This document shows positions 41,781 to 50,559 of a stretch of DNA of 64,000 nucleotides, one piece after another; the first letter of the stretch is position 1; each line of letters opens with the position of its first letter. Location of the stretch: contig JAFWNM010000014.1 in NCBI GenBank assembly GCA_017510335.1, forward strand, positions 1 through 64,000, given 5' to 3'. Source of the stretch: Paracoccaceae bacterium (GTDB lineage: Bacteria; Pseudomonadota; Alphaproteobacteria; Rhodobacterales; Rhodobacteraceae). A program made the position numbers and the translations under genes. A model generated the notes under the pieces. That model searched no databases. It worked only from the letters and a program-made list of their open reading frames with translations, and was not told where the DNA came from.

Positions 41781-42785
41781 ATGCTTCTGTATTTCGTCAA
41801 ACGCCTTGCGGGCGCGGTGCCGGTGCTGATTGTTGTATCGGGCATCATCTTCGCGCTGATGCAGCTTGCGCCCGGCGATGCGGTCACCATGCTGATCTCG
41901 GACGAGGCATCGGAGCTCGACAAGGCCCGCATCCGCGAAGCCTGGGGGCTGGACCGCCCACCCTTCATCCAGTTCCTGAACTTTTTGGGAAATGCGCTGA
42001 CAGGCGATTTTGGCATGTCGTTCCGCTATAAGATGCCGGTGATCGAAATTGTCATGGAACGCCTGCCCGCAACCATTGAGCTGGCCGTCGCCGCCACGTT
42101 GATTGCCGTGATGGTTGGCGTGCCGCTGGGTGTTCTGGCGGCCGCCCGTCCGGGCACGGCATGGGACGCAATCGCGTCGGCCTTCAGTTTTGCAGGCATA
42201 TCGATGCCGAATTTCTGGCTGGGAATCCTGCTGATTTTGCTGTTCGCGGGGTATTTCAACATATTGCCGTCAGGCGGGCGCGAACCCTGGGGCTTGGGCG
42301 TTGAGAATGTGACAGGGTTTCTGATCCTCGATTCCATTCTGGCGGGGCGCTGGGATGCACTGGGCGCTGCCCTGAAACACCTGGCGCTACCTGCCATCGT
42401 TCTGGGCACGAACATGACAGGTATTATCACCCAGATGACCCGCGCGCAGGTGCTGGATGCCTTGCGCGAGGATTTTGTCATGACGGCACGTTCCAAGGGG
42501 CTAAGTGAAAGCCGCGTTTTGTGGCGTCATGCGTTTCGCAATGCCATGGTGGGGGTTGTCACCATCATCGGGCTGGAATTCGGCACGCTGCTTTCGGGCG
42601 CGATGATTGTTGAAACCGTCTTTGCCTGGCCCGGTATCGGCAGCTTGCTGATTACGGGCATTTCCTCGCGGGATTTTCCGCTGATCATCGGGTTGGTGCT
42701 GGTCTATACGGGCATGTTCATCGTGATGAACCTGTTGATAGACCTGTTCTATACCCTGATCGACCCGCGCATCCGGATGAATTGA
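41781..42785 (+). CDS. ABC transporter permease (DppB/GsiC type)
   Basis: Inner-membrane permease (334 aa) with six helices. The N-terminal segment MLLYFVKRLAGAVPVLIVVSGIIFAL and the EAA-loop region ARSKGLSESRVLWRHAFRNA are typical of peptide importers. It forms the pore with the following gene. The start ATG at 41781 has AAAGGAACG upstream. Confidence 0.92.
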   Translation: MLLYFVKRLAGAVPVLIVVSGIIFALMQLAPGDAVTMLISDEASELDKARIREAWGLDRPPFIQFLNFLGNALTGDFGMSFRYKMPVIEIVMERLPATIELAVAATLIAVMVGVPLGVLAAARPGTAWDAIASAFSFAGISMPNFWLGILLILLFAGYFNILPSGGREPWGLGVENVTGFLILDSILAGRWDALGAALKHLALPAIVLGTNMTGIITQMTRAQVLDALREDFVMTARSKGLSESRVLWRHAFRNAMVGVVTIIGLEFGTLLSGAMIVETVFAWPGIGSLLITGISSRDFPLIIGLVLVYTGMFIVMNLLIDLFYTLIDPRIRMN

Positions 42786-42786
42786 T

Positions 42787-43674
42787 ATGGATAACGCTTC
42801 CCAAACCACCATGTCCCTGCGCGACCGCTGGCATAGCTTGCGCACGGATTATCGCCATCTGACCGGGTTCAAGGGTATTTACGGGATCACCACAATTCTG
42901 TTGCTGGTGGTGTTCGGTCTGTTTGCCGAACTGATTGCCCCGCATGCCCCCAACCGACAGGACCTGATGCTGGCCCTGACGCCGCCCGACTGGCGCGGCC
43001 CGCATGTGCTGGGCACCGACCATGTGGGCCGCGACATCCTGAGCCGCATCATCCATGGCGCACGCGTGTCGCTGATCATTGCGAGTGCGGTTGCGCTGTT
43101 TGCCAGTGTGGCGGGGGTGTTTCTGGGGATTGTGTCGGGGTATTTTCGCGGGCGCGTTGACAGCGCCATCCAGAAAGTGGCGGAAATTTTCTGGTCCTTT
43201 CCGCCCCTGATGCTGGCAATCGCCATTGTGGCCTTTATCGGGCAGGGGCTGACCATTGTGATTGTCGCGCTGACCGCGCAGCGCTGGATTCCCTATTGCC
43301 GTGTGACCCGCGCCGAAAGCATGGCCTTGCGTGAACGCGAATTCATTCTGGCCGCGCAATCGCTGGGGGCGGGGCATTGGTTCATCCTGCGCCAGCATAT
43401 CCTGCCCAATGTCATGCTGTCGGTCATCGTCATGACCAGTTTTGCCATGGCAAACGCCATCATCTCGGAATCATCGCTAAGTTTTCTGGGCCTTGGGGTG
43501 CCACCCAGCATTCCCACCTGGGGCGGCATGTTGTCAGATGCGCGTTCCTACATTTCCAGCGCGTGGTGGATGGCGCTTTTCCCCGGGCTGGCCATTTTCC
43601 TGACTGTGCTGGGGCTTAATCTGCTGGGGGACGCGTTGCGCAACCAGTTCGATCCGAAACTGAAATCTCACTAA
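42787..43674 (+). CDS. ABC transporter permease (DppC/GsiD type)
   Basis: Second permease (295 aa). LGTDHVGRDILSRIIHGARVSL and AQSLGAGHWFILRQHILPNV (EAA loop) are diagnostic of DppC proteins. It starts 1 base after the previous stop. It completes the membrane part of the importer. Confidence 0.92.
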   Translation: MDNASQTTMSLRDRWHSLRTDYRHLTGFKGIYGITTILLLVVFGLFAELIAPHAPNRQDLMLALTPPDWRGPHVLGTDHVGRDILSRIIHGARVSLIIASAVALFASVAGVFLGIVSGYFRGRVDSAIQKVAEIFWSFPPLMLAIAIVAFIGQGLTIVIVALTAQRWIPYCRVTRAESMALREREFILAAQSLGAGHWFILRQHILPNVMLSVIVMTSFAMANAIISESSLSFLGLGVPPSIPTWGGMLSDARSYISSAWWMALFPGLAIFLTVLGLNLLGDALRNQFDPKLKSH

Positions 43675-43690
43675 ACCAAAGGACACTTTC

Positions 43691-44056
43691 ATGATCACAC
43701 GCAGCCACACCGAAACCATGGACGGCGCACATCGCGCATTGCTTTGTCAAAGCGGCAACTGGGTCCATATGACAGGCATCCAGCCGCGCAACCTGGATGG
43801 TGACGTCAAAGCGCAGGCGCAAGACGCCATCGCCCAACTGGACGAGCTGCTGCAAGAAGCGGGGCTGACGCAGGCAGAGCTGTTTACTGTCACCATCTGG
43901 CTGAAGGACATGCGCTATTTTTCCGGCCTGAATTCCGTCTGGAACCAATGGGTCGACCCCGCCAACCCGCCCGCGCGCACCTGTGTGTCTGGTGAACTTT
44001 ACCGCCCCGACCTGCTGCTGGAAATCGTGGCCGTCGCCTACCGCAGCGGGGTGTAA
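43691..44056 (+). CDS. RidA family protein (first copy)
   Basis: Small trimeric-type protein (121 aa) of the YjgF/YER057c/UK114 family. RidA enzymes hydrolyse reactive enamines and imines such as 2-aminoacrylate. Conserved elements include the AIAQLDELLQEAG and LFTVTIWLKDMRYF segments. The C-terminal GELYRPDLLLEIVAVA has Tyr where canonical RidA has an arginine (usually VARLP), so its chemistry may differ from classical RidA. It lies within the importer operon, next to a second copy. Confidence 0.87.
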   Translation: MITRSHTETMDGAHRALLCQSGNWVHMTGIQPRNLDGDVKAQAQDAIAQLDELLQEAGLTQAELFTVTIWLKDMRYFSGLNSVWNQWVDPANPPARTCVSGELYRPDLLLEIVAVAYRSGV

Positions 44057-44058
44057 GC

Positions 44059-44430
44059 ATGGGCATTCACAAAACTGGCCGTATCGACAGTTGGGGGCCG
44101 AAAATCTTTCTTGGGTCTGCGGCGGGCGAAATTGCGTCCGTCTGCCTGACCGCACCAGACAAGGCGTCCGATTTTGCAACCCAGACCCGCGACATTCTGG
44201 GGGTGATCGACGATTTGCTGGGCCAAATGGGCAGCGGACATGACCAGCTTGTGCAGGTTCAGGTCTGGCTGGCGGATATGGCGGACTGGCCCGCCTTCGT
44301 ACCAGTGTGGAATGATTGGGTGGACGTCAACGCCCCGCCCGGCCTGTCGGTTGTGGAAATGCAGGCGTCGCGCCGCGATGCGCTGCTGGAAATCCGCGCA
44401 TGGGCCATGCGCGCCCCAGATCCGGCCTGA
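44059..44430 (+). CDS. RidA family protein (second copy)
   Basis: Second RidA-like protein (123 aa), 2 bases after the first. It shares the pattern LGVIDDLLGQMGSGHDQLVQVQVWLADMADW, but its C-terminus (SVVEMQASRRDALLEIRAWA) differs clearly. The two may form a mixed trimer or act on different imines produced from the imported compound. A hexamer-repeat tract follows before the ATPase gene. Confidence 0.86.
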   Translation: MGIHKTGRIDSWGPKIFLGSAAGEIASVCLTAPDKASDFATQTRDILGVIDDLLGQMGSGHDQLVQVQVWLADMADWPAFVPVWNDWVDVNAPPGLSVVEMQASRRDALLEIRAWAMRAPDPA

Positions 44431-44471
44431 CCCCTGCCCCTGCCCCTGCCCATGCCCATGCCCATGCCCTG
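44431..44471 (+). repeat. Hexanucleotide tandem repeat (CCCCTG)3 (CCCATG)3
   Basis: Three CCCCTG units, three CCCATG units and a partial seventh fill the gap between ridA2 and the ATPase gene. The repeat begins directly after the ridA2 stop codon. It could change length by slippage and so alter the spacing between the genes. Confidence 0.8.
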
Positions 44472-44483
44472 AAAGGTGCTGCC

Positions 44484-46271
44484 ATGCCTGCTGCAACCCC
44501 GCTTCTGACACTTGAAAACCTGCATGTCCATTTCGGCAATGCGGATGCACCCGCTGTCAAGGATGTGTCGCTGACCCTGAATGAGGGCGAGGTTCTGGCG
44601 CTGGTGGGCGAGTCTGGTTCGGGAAAATCGGTGACGGTCAAATCCATCACCCGCCTGATCGACCATCAGGGCGGACATATCAGCGCGGGCCGCATCCTGT
44701 TGCACCAACCACAAGGTGCGGCCCCGCTTGACCTTGCGCAACTGTCGCAAGCGCGCATGCGGGCCTTGCGCGGCGCGCGCATTGCGATGATCTTTCAGGA
44801 CCCCATGACATCGCTGAACCCGGTCATGACCATCGGCGCGCAACTGCTGGAAGCGATCTACCAACACCAACCCGACAAGGCCCACACCGCCCGCGCCACG
44901 GCAATTGCCATGCTGGAAAAAGTGCGCCTGACCGACCCCGCAGGGCGTATGCGCCAGTATCCGCATGAATTGTCCGGCGGCATGCGCCAGCGTGTCATGA
45001 TCGCCATGGCACTGGTCTGTCGCCCGCGTATTTTGATTGCCGATGAACCGACCACCGCGCTGGATGTGACGGTTCAGGCCGAAATTCTGGGCCTGATCCG
45101 CAGCTTGCAGCAGGAAACCGGCATGTCAGTGTTGTTTATCACGCATGATATGGGGGTGGTGGCGGAAATTGCCGACCGTGTGGCGGTCATGCTGAACGGG
45201 CGTATTGTCGAACAAGGCCCCGTGCTGGATGTGTTTGATGCACCAACGCATGACTACACGCGCAAATTGTTGGACTCTGCGCCCAAATTCCGGGACGGGC
45301 AAACCGGGGACACGGCGCTGGCACCGCATCAGGCAGATACCGCGCCCATACTGTCCGTGCGCCACCTGAGCACGCAATTCCCTGTCCGCTCGGCATTTTT
45401 GCGCAGGCATGTCGCCAATCTGCACGCGGTCGAAGATGTCACCTTTGATCTGCACCCACGCGAGACAGTGGCGATTATCGGCGAAAGCGGGTGCGGCAAG
45501 TCCACCCTTGCGAAATCCTTGCTGCGGCTGGTGCCCAGCAAGGAAGGGCGGGCATTTCTGGACGGGCAGGACCTGTTCACCCTGACGGGCGAAGAATTGC
45601 GCCATGCACGGCGCAATATCCAGATGATTTTTCAAGACCCCTATGCCGCGCTGGACCCACGCATGTCGGTGCGCCAGATCCTGACCGAACCGTTACGCAT
45701 TCGCGGGCTTGGCCAGACGGCACAGGGCAAGGACGCCGCGCTTCAGGAACTTGTCGCCAAGGTCGGTCTGCCGAAGGGCACGCTGGACCGCTATCCGCAC
45801 CAGTTTTCCGGTGGCCAGCGCCAGCGTATATGCATTGCCCGCGCGCTGGTGCTGCGCCCGAAAGTGCTGATCGCGGACGAACCGGTTTCCGCGCTGGATG
45901 TGGCCATTCAGGGCCAGATTCTGGACCTGCTGGAAGGGTTGAAAGACTCCGAAGGTCTGGCGTTGTTGTTCATATCGCATGATATGGCGGTGGTGGAACG
46001 GGTCGCAGACCGCATTCTGGTCATGTATCGCGGCAATATTGTCGAACAGGGGCCAGCGCGCAGCGTGCTGGCAAATCCTGCCCACCCCTATACCAAACGC
46101 CTGTTGGAAGCGGTGCCTGTCGCGCATCCGCGCCAAAGGTTCATCCGCAATGCGGCATCAGAGGTAACAGCCGCGCCGATCTATCCTTTGGGGATGGAAC
46201 GGCCATTGGCGCAATGGCAGGATCTGGGATCGGGGCATAAACTGCGGCTGGACGCGGGGCTGGTGTCCTGA
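44484..46271 (+). CDS. Fused dual ATP-binding protein of peptide/glutathione importer (GsiA/DppDF type)
   Basis: 595-residue protein with two complete ABC domains: Walker A GESGSGKS and GESGCGKS, signatures LSGGMRQRV and FSGGQRQRI, and Walker B ILIADEPTTALD and LIADEPVSALD. The second half has the oligopeptide-type C-terminal region. The ATG at 44484 has GAAAGG upstream; the frame further upstream is a shadow of ridA2. As in E. coli GsiA, one polypeptide supplies both ATPases, so the operon encodes a full importer. Confidence 0.92.
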   Translation: MPAATPLLTLENLHVHFGNADAPAVKDVSLTLNEGEVLALVGESGSGKSVTVKSITRLIDHQGGHISAGRILLHQPQGAAPLDLAQLSQARMRALRGARIAMIFQDPMTSLNPVMTIGAQLLEAIYQHQPDKAHTARATAIAMLEKVRLTDPAGRMRQYPHELSGGMRQRVMIAMALVCRPRILIADEPTTALDVTVQAEILGLIRSLQQETGMSVLFITHDMGVVAEIADRVAVMLNGRIVEQGPVLDVFDAPTHDYTRKLLDSAPKFRDGQTGDTALAPHQADTAPILSVRHLSTQFPVRSAFLRRHVANLHAVEDVTFDLHPRETVAIIGESGCGKSTLAKSLLRLVPSKEGRAFLDGQDLFTLTGEELRHARRNIQMIFQDPYAALDPRMSVRQILTEPLRIRGLGQTAQGKDAALQELVAKVGLPKGTLDRYPHQFSGGQRQRICIARALVLRPKVLIADEPVSALDVAIQGQILDLLEGLKDSEGLALLFISHDMAVVERVADRILVMYRGNIVEQGPARSVLANPAHPYTKRLLEAVPVAHPRQRFIRNAASEVTAAPIYPLGMERPLAQWQDLGSGHKLRLDAGLVS

Positions 46272-46290
46272 TCTGCAACGGTGGCGGGAA

Positions 46291-46315
46291 GCTGGCCGCG
46301 CAAGGCGCGACCAGC
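46291..46315. terminator. Stem-loop between convergent ATPase and pheT genes
   Basis: GCTGGCCGCGC and GCGCGACCAGC pair around AAG with a small internal mismatch. It may serve both strands. No T-run. Confidence 0.45.
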
Positions 46316-46322
46316 CCGCAGT

Positions 46323-48743
46323 TTATGCGCGCAATGTGCCGCCAGTGGCCTTTTGCACCTTCTCGACAATCTTGCGGCTGACCTGTTCAATCTCATCCTC
46401 GGTCAGGGTCTTGTCGCTGGGTTGCATGCGGACGGTAATCGCAAGGGATTTCAGGCCCGCGCCCAGTTGCGCATCGGCTTTTGGCCCGGTGAATTCGTCA
46501 AACACCTGCACACCGGCAATCAGCGCCTTGTCTGCGCCCAGGGCGGCATTGACGACATTCAACGCTTCCACATCTGCGCCGACCACAAAGGCGAAGTCAC
46601 GGTCCACCGGCTGCAGGGCACTGATGTTCAGCGCCAGACGCGATGTTTTGCGCGCCTTGGGCAAGGGCGGGTTTTCCACCAGAACAGTGAACCCCACTGC
46701 CGGCCCCTTGATGTCAAACGCCTTCAGCACACGGGGGTGCAATTCGCCAAACACCGCCAGCGGCAGTTTCGGCCCAAGCGAGATGACACCCGCACGCCCG
46801 GGGTGGAACCAGTCAGGCAAATTGCGGTGTATCTGGAATTTGGCCGGCGCCCCGATGGCGGACAGGACTGCTTCTGCATCCGCTTTCGCATCATACAGGT
46901 CCACAGCGCGGCGGGTGCCGAACGGGTCACGCGGCGCTGTCGCGCCCACCAGAATGCCTGCGGCCTGAATATGCTGTTCACCCGGTTCGCCGCCTGAAAA
47001 GGCAGGCCCCACTTCGAACAAGGCCAGATCCTGCGCCCCGCACGCCTGATTGCGGCTGGCGGCCTGCAACAGCCCCGGCAGCAGGTCAGGGCGCATATGG
47101 GTCATTTCAGACGAAATCGGGTTTTCCAGCCGCACATCATCCGCGCCACCGCCAAACAGGGCAGCCGCTGCCCCGTCAATGAAACTATAGGTCACGCATT
47201 CATTATAGCCCAACCCCGCCAGCATGCGCCGCGCGGCGCGTTCGCGCGTTTGCAAGGGCGTCAGAATGGGGCGCGGCACACCGGATTGCATGCGCGGCAA
47301 GGGCTTGCCCTGCAGCTTGGTCAGGGATGCAATGCGGGCAATTTCCTCGACCAGATCGGCCTCGCCCTGAATATCAGGGCGCCAGCTTGGAACGAAAGCC
47401 TGATCCCCCTCCAGCCGGAACCCCAGCGCCGTCAGGGTTGCGCGCTGGACATCTTCGGGAATGTCCATGCCAACCAGTGACCCCACGCGCGCCGCATCAA
47501 AACGGTAAGCGCGTGTCGTGTCGGGCACAGCCCCGTCAAGGGCAACATCGGACGGGGTGCCACCGCACAGGTCCAGCACCATTTTCGTGGCGAGTTCCAG
47601 CCCGTCCAGCGTGAAGGCGGGGTCAACCCCGCGTTCAAACCTGTAGCGCGCATCCGAATTGATCTTCAGCGCCCGACCAGTTGCCGCAATGGTGATGGGC
47701 GTCCAATAGGCCGATTCCACAAACACATTCACTGTGTCGTCGGTGCAGCCGGAATGTTCGCCCCCCATGATGCCAGCAATGCTTTCAACGCCATTATCAT
47801 CCGATATCAGCATATGGCCTGCGGCGGGCCTGTAGGTTTTTTCATCCAGCGCCAGAATTTCCTCATCCCCGTTGGCGGGGTGAATGCGCAGTCCGCCCTG
47901 CACCTTGTCGGCATCAAACACATGCAATGGGCGGTTCAGGTCGAAGGTGAAGAAATTGGTAATATCCACAAGCGCGGAAATGGGGCGCAGGCCAATCGCG
48001 CGCAGGCGTTTTTGCAACCACGCAGGCGACGGGCCATTGCGGACCCCGCGAATGACGCGCCCTGCAAAAAGCGGGCAGCCCTTTTCCTTCAGCTCTGGTG
48101 CGATGGCCACGCTGACGGGGCTGGGAAACTGCCCTGCCACGGGTTCCACCACAAGCGGCTTCAACCGGCCCAGACCGCGCGCGGCCAGATCGCGCGCAAT
48201 GCCGCGCACGCCCAGCGCATCTGGGCGGTTGGGGGTGATTGCAATGTCGATCACCGGGTCATTCAGGCCCGCATAATCAATAAACCGCTGCCCAAGGGGC
48301 GCATCATCGGGCAGGTCGATAATGCCGTCATGCGCGTCAGACAGCATCAATTCGCGTTCCGAACACAGCATGCCATTGCTGGCCTGCCCGCGAATGACAC
48401 CGGGTTTCAGGTCCACGCCCGTGCCGGGAACATGGGTGCCAACGGGCGCGAACACACCGCGCATGCCGGTGCGGGCATTGGGCGCACCGCAAACAACCTG
48501 CACTTCTTGCGATGGGCCATCAGGCCCGTCCGGCCATGTTTCCACACGGCACAGACGCAGCCGGTCCGCATCGGGGTGCTGGACGGCTTCGATCACGCGC
48601 GCGATGCGAAAGGCACCAAGGCTGGCGGCGGGGTCTGACACCTCTTCGACTTCCAGCCCCAGATCGGTCAGCGCATCCGTGATCTGGTCCAGCGTGGCGT
48701 CAGTTTCCAGATGGTCGGCCAGCCAAGACAACGTGAATTTCAT
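46323..48743 (-). CDS. pheT: Phenylalanine-tRNA ligase beta subunit
   Basis: Full-length PheT (806 aa). An N-terminal EMAP/tRNA-binding domain (CGAPNARTGMRGVFAPVGT) is followed by B3/B4 editing, B5 and a catalytic-like core. The C-terminus is a FDX-anticodon-binding domain (FAFVVGADVEALNVVNAALGADKALIAGV). It charges tRNA-Phe together with PheS, which is not in the window. The start ATG at 48743 follows a GGGAAAACTC stretch. Confidence 0.97.
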   Translation of the reverse strand: MKFTLSWLADHLETDATLDQITDALTDLGLEVEEVSDPAASLGAFRIARVIEAVQHPDADRLRLCRVETWPDGPDGPSQEVQVVCGAPNARTGMRGVFAPVGTHVPGTGVDLKPGVIRGQASNGMLCSERELMLSDAHDGIIDLPDDAPLGQRFIDYAGLNDPVIDIAITPNRPDALGVRGIARDLAARGLGRLKPLVVEPVAGQFPSPVSVAIAPELKEKGCPLFAGRVIRGVRNGPSPAWLQKRLRAIGLRPISALVDITNFFTFDLNRPLHVFDADKVQGGLRIHPANGDEEILALDEKTYRPAAGHMLISDDNGVESIAGIMGGEHSGCTDDTVNVFVESAYWTPITIAATGRALKINSDARYRFERGVDPAFTLDGLELATKMVLDLCGGTPSDVALDGAVPDTTRAYRFDAARVGSLVGMDIPEDVQRATLTALGFRLEGDQAFVPSWRPDIQGEADLVEEIARIASLTKLQGKPLPRMQSGVPRPILTPLQTRERAARRMLAGLGYNECVTYSFIDGAAAALFGGGADDVRLENPISSEMTHMRPDLLPGLLQAASRNQACGAQDLALFEVGPAFSGGEPGEQHIQAAGILVGATAPRDPFGTRRAVDLYDAKADAEAVLSAIGAPAKFQIHRNLPDWFHPGRAGVISLGPKLPLAVFGELHPRVLKAFDIKGPAVGFTVLVENPPLPKARKTSRLALNISALQPVDRDFAFVVGADVEALNVVNAALGADKALIAGVQVFDEFTGPKADAQLGAGLKSLAITVRMQPSDKTLTEDEIEQVSRKIVEKVQKATGGTLRA

Positions 48744-48799
48744 GAGTTTTCCCCAATTTTATGTCCCACGCGGGCAAAGTCGCGCCTTCAGCTTTTAAA

Positions 48800-48846
48800 G
48801 CATGTTGCTCAAAAGTGGGAACCGGTTTTGAGCTTCTCGAACATGC
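48800..48846. repeat. 47-bp palindromic intergenic repeat, copy 1
   Basis: Begins GCATGTTGCTC and ends CGAACATGC, with AAGTGGGAACCGGTTTTGAG at its centre; the ends are inverted. A near-identical 47-bp copy lies at 59487-59533. Similar units are widespread in alphaproteobacterial intergenic regions. A further GCATG/CATGC pair lies just beyond it (48865-48885). Confidence 0.8.
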
Positions 48847-48881
48847 GAAAACAACATCTTAGCGCATGAACACGGCATGCT

Positions 48882-49664
48882 CTAGCGGTCACGCGGGTCG
48901 GTGCTGTCGTCATCTTCATCTTCATCCGCGTCATCAGGCAGGTTGAAGAAACTGTCGGCATTACTGTAATCGGCGGGACGCGCGGTTTCGTCATCATCAT
49001 CCGATTTCAGATCGCTGATGGTGAAATTTTCCAGACCGGCAATGCCTGCAGGCATTTTGGGTTCGGGGTCCATATCAAGCGACTGTTCGGTGGACACCAG
49101 TTTGCGCCGCTCATCATCGGACATGATGCCCCCTTCGGCTGCGCGTTTGGCGGCGGATTTCTGAACTTCCTTGTCCAGTTCCGTCTGACGGCACAGACCA
49201 AGCGCGACCGGGTCAATCGGTTGCAGGTTGTTGATGTTCCAATGCGTGCGTTCGCGGATGGCCTGAATGGTGCTGTTGGTCGTCCCCACAAGGCGGCGGA
49301 TCTGGGCGTCGGCCAGTTCGGGATGGAACTTCACCAACCACAGAATGGACGCCGGACGGTCCTGCCGTTTGGACAGCGGGGTATATCGCGGCCCGCGGCG
49401 CTTTTCCTCGCCTTCGGCAGCGGGGTTGTATTTCAGCTTCAGCTTGTAGCGCGGGTCATTTTCGCCACGGTCAATCTCGATCTGGTCAAGCTGGTTGTTC
49501 GCAATAGGGTCAAACCCTTTCACGCCACCGGCCACGTCACCATCGGCAATTCCCTGCACTTCCAGTTCATGCAGACCGCAGAAATCTGCTATCTGCCTGA
49601 AGCTCAGGGTCGTATTGTCCACAAGCCAGACAGCGGTTGCCTTGGGCATCAGCGGTTTCGACAT
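48882..49664 (-). CDS. trcR: Cell cycle transcriptional regulator TrcR (DUF1013)
   Basis: 260-residue alphaproteobacterial protein. The N-terminal helix-turn-helix-like region (AVWLVDNTTLSFRQIADFCG and LEVQGIADGD) and the central ADAQIRRLVGTTNSTIQAIRE are characteristic of DUF1013. TrcR of Caulobacter binds RNA polymerase near cell-cycle promoters. The C-terminal tail is very acidic (DADEDEDDDS). The ATG at 49664 was chosen, 8 bases from AGGAG. Confidence 0.9.
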   Translation of the reverse strand: MSKPLMPKATAVWLVDNTTLSFRQIADFCGLHELEVQGIADGDVAGGVKGFDPIANNQLDQIEIDRGENDPRYKLKLKYNPAAEGEEKRRGPRYTPLSKRQDRPASILWLVKFHPELADAQIRRLVGTTNSTIQAIRERTHWNINNLQPIDPVALGLCRQTELDKEVQKSAAKRAAEGGIMSDDERRKLVSTEQSLDMDPEPKMPAGIAGLENFTISDLKSDDDDETARPADYSNADSFFNLPDDADEDEDDDSTDPRDR

Positions 49665-49809
49665 GACATGCACTCCTGTCATTTGGCGCATCAGTCATGC
49701 GCACATAAATCCTTCCCGCCGGAGAATCGGCTGCAGGGCGAACCTGCTTGTCCTCGATTTCGGGGAATAGGCGGGTTATAGCGTTACTTGGCTGTAAGGG
49801 AAAGTGAAA

Positions 49810-50460
49810 ATGCGGGCAGTTTTTGGGGTTGTTTTCTTGGGGCTGGTGCTGGCCATCTACGCCACATTCAATCGCGTGCCCGCACACGAGGACACCGGCG
49901 GCTATTACATTCTGGCAATAAGCTGGACACCAAGCTGGTGCGCACATGAAGGCGACGCCCGCGATGATGACCGCTGCGCCCAAGGCGCGGGCGCGGGGTG
50001 GCTGGTTCACGGGTTGTGGCCCCAGAACCGTGACGGCACATGGCCGGAATTCTGCGACACCCCCCATCCGGCGCCCAGCCGCGCGCAAACCGCGCGCATG
50101 GTCGACATCATGGGGTCATCTGGGCTGGCATGGCATCAATGGCGCAAGCATGGCACCTGCAGCGGCCTGCGCGCAGATGCGTATTTCGACGCCACACGCC
50201 GGGCGTTCACTGCGTTGCATATGCCACCTGCGGCCAGCACGCGGCAGGACCAGCAGTTGCCCCCTGCCGCCCTGATCGCTGCGCTGCAACAGGCCAACCC
50301 GTCAGTGCAAGATGACATGGCCTTCATGACCTGCCATTCAGGCAATGTGCAGGAATTGCGCGTTTGCCTTGACCATGATCTGAAGCCCGGCCAATGCGAC
50401 CCGCGCACGCTGCAACGCGCGTGCCGCGCGCCAACTGTGACCATGCCCGCCATGCGATAG
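49810..50460 (+). CDS. Ribonuclease T2 family protein
   Basis: Exported endoribonuclease (216 aa) with an N-terminal hydrophobic signal or anchor. CAS I reads WLVHGLWPQ (His67) and CAS II HQWRKHGTC (His109, His114). The acidic residue usually between them (HEW) is Gln110, which may lower activity. Six or more cysteines suit a periplasmic disulphide-bonded enzyme. The ATG at 49810 follows AAGGGA. Confidence 0.9.
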   Translation: MRAVFGVVFLGLVLAIYATFNRVPAHEDTGGYYILAISWTPSWCAHEGDARDDDRCAQGAGAGWLVHGLWPQNRDGTWPEFCDTPHPAPSRAQTARMVDIMGSSGLAWHQWRKHGTCSGLRADAYFDATRRAFTALHMPPAASTRQDQQLPPAALIAALQQANPSVQDDMAFMTCHSGNVQELRVCLDHDLKPGQCDPRTLQRACRAPTVTMPAMR

Positions 50461-50559
50461 GCCGTTTCGAACCATCCAGACCGACCTTGCAGGGGCATGA
50501 CCCGCCATTGCGGCACCCGTGGCAACCTGCAACCCGCCCAAACACACTCTGGCAGCGCG

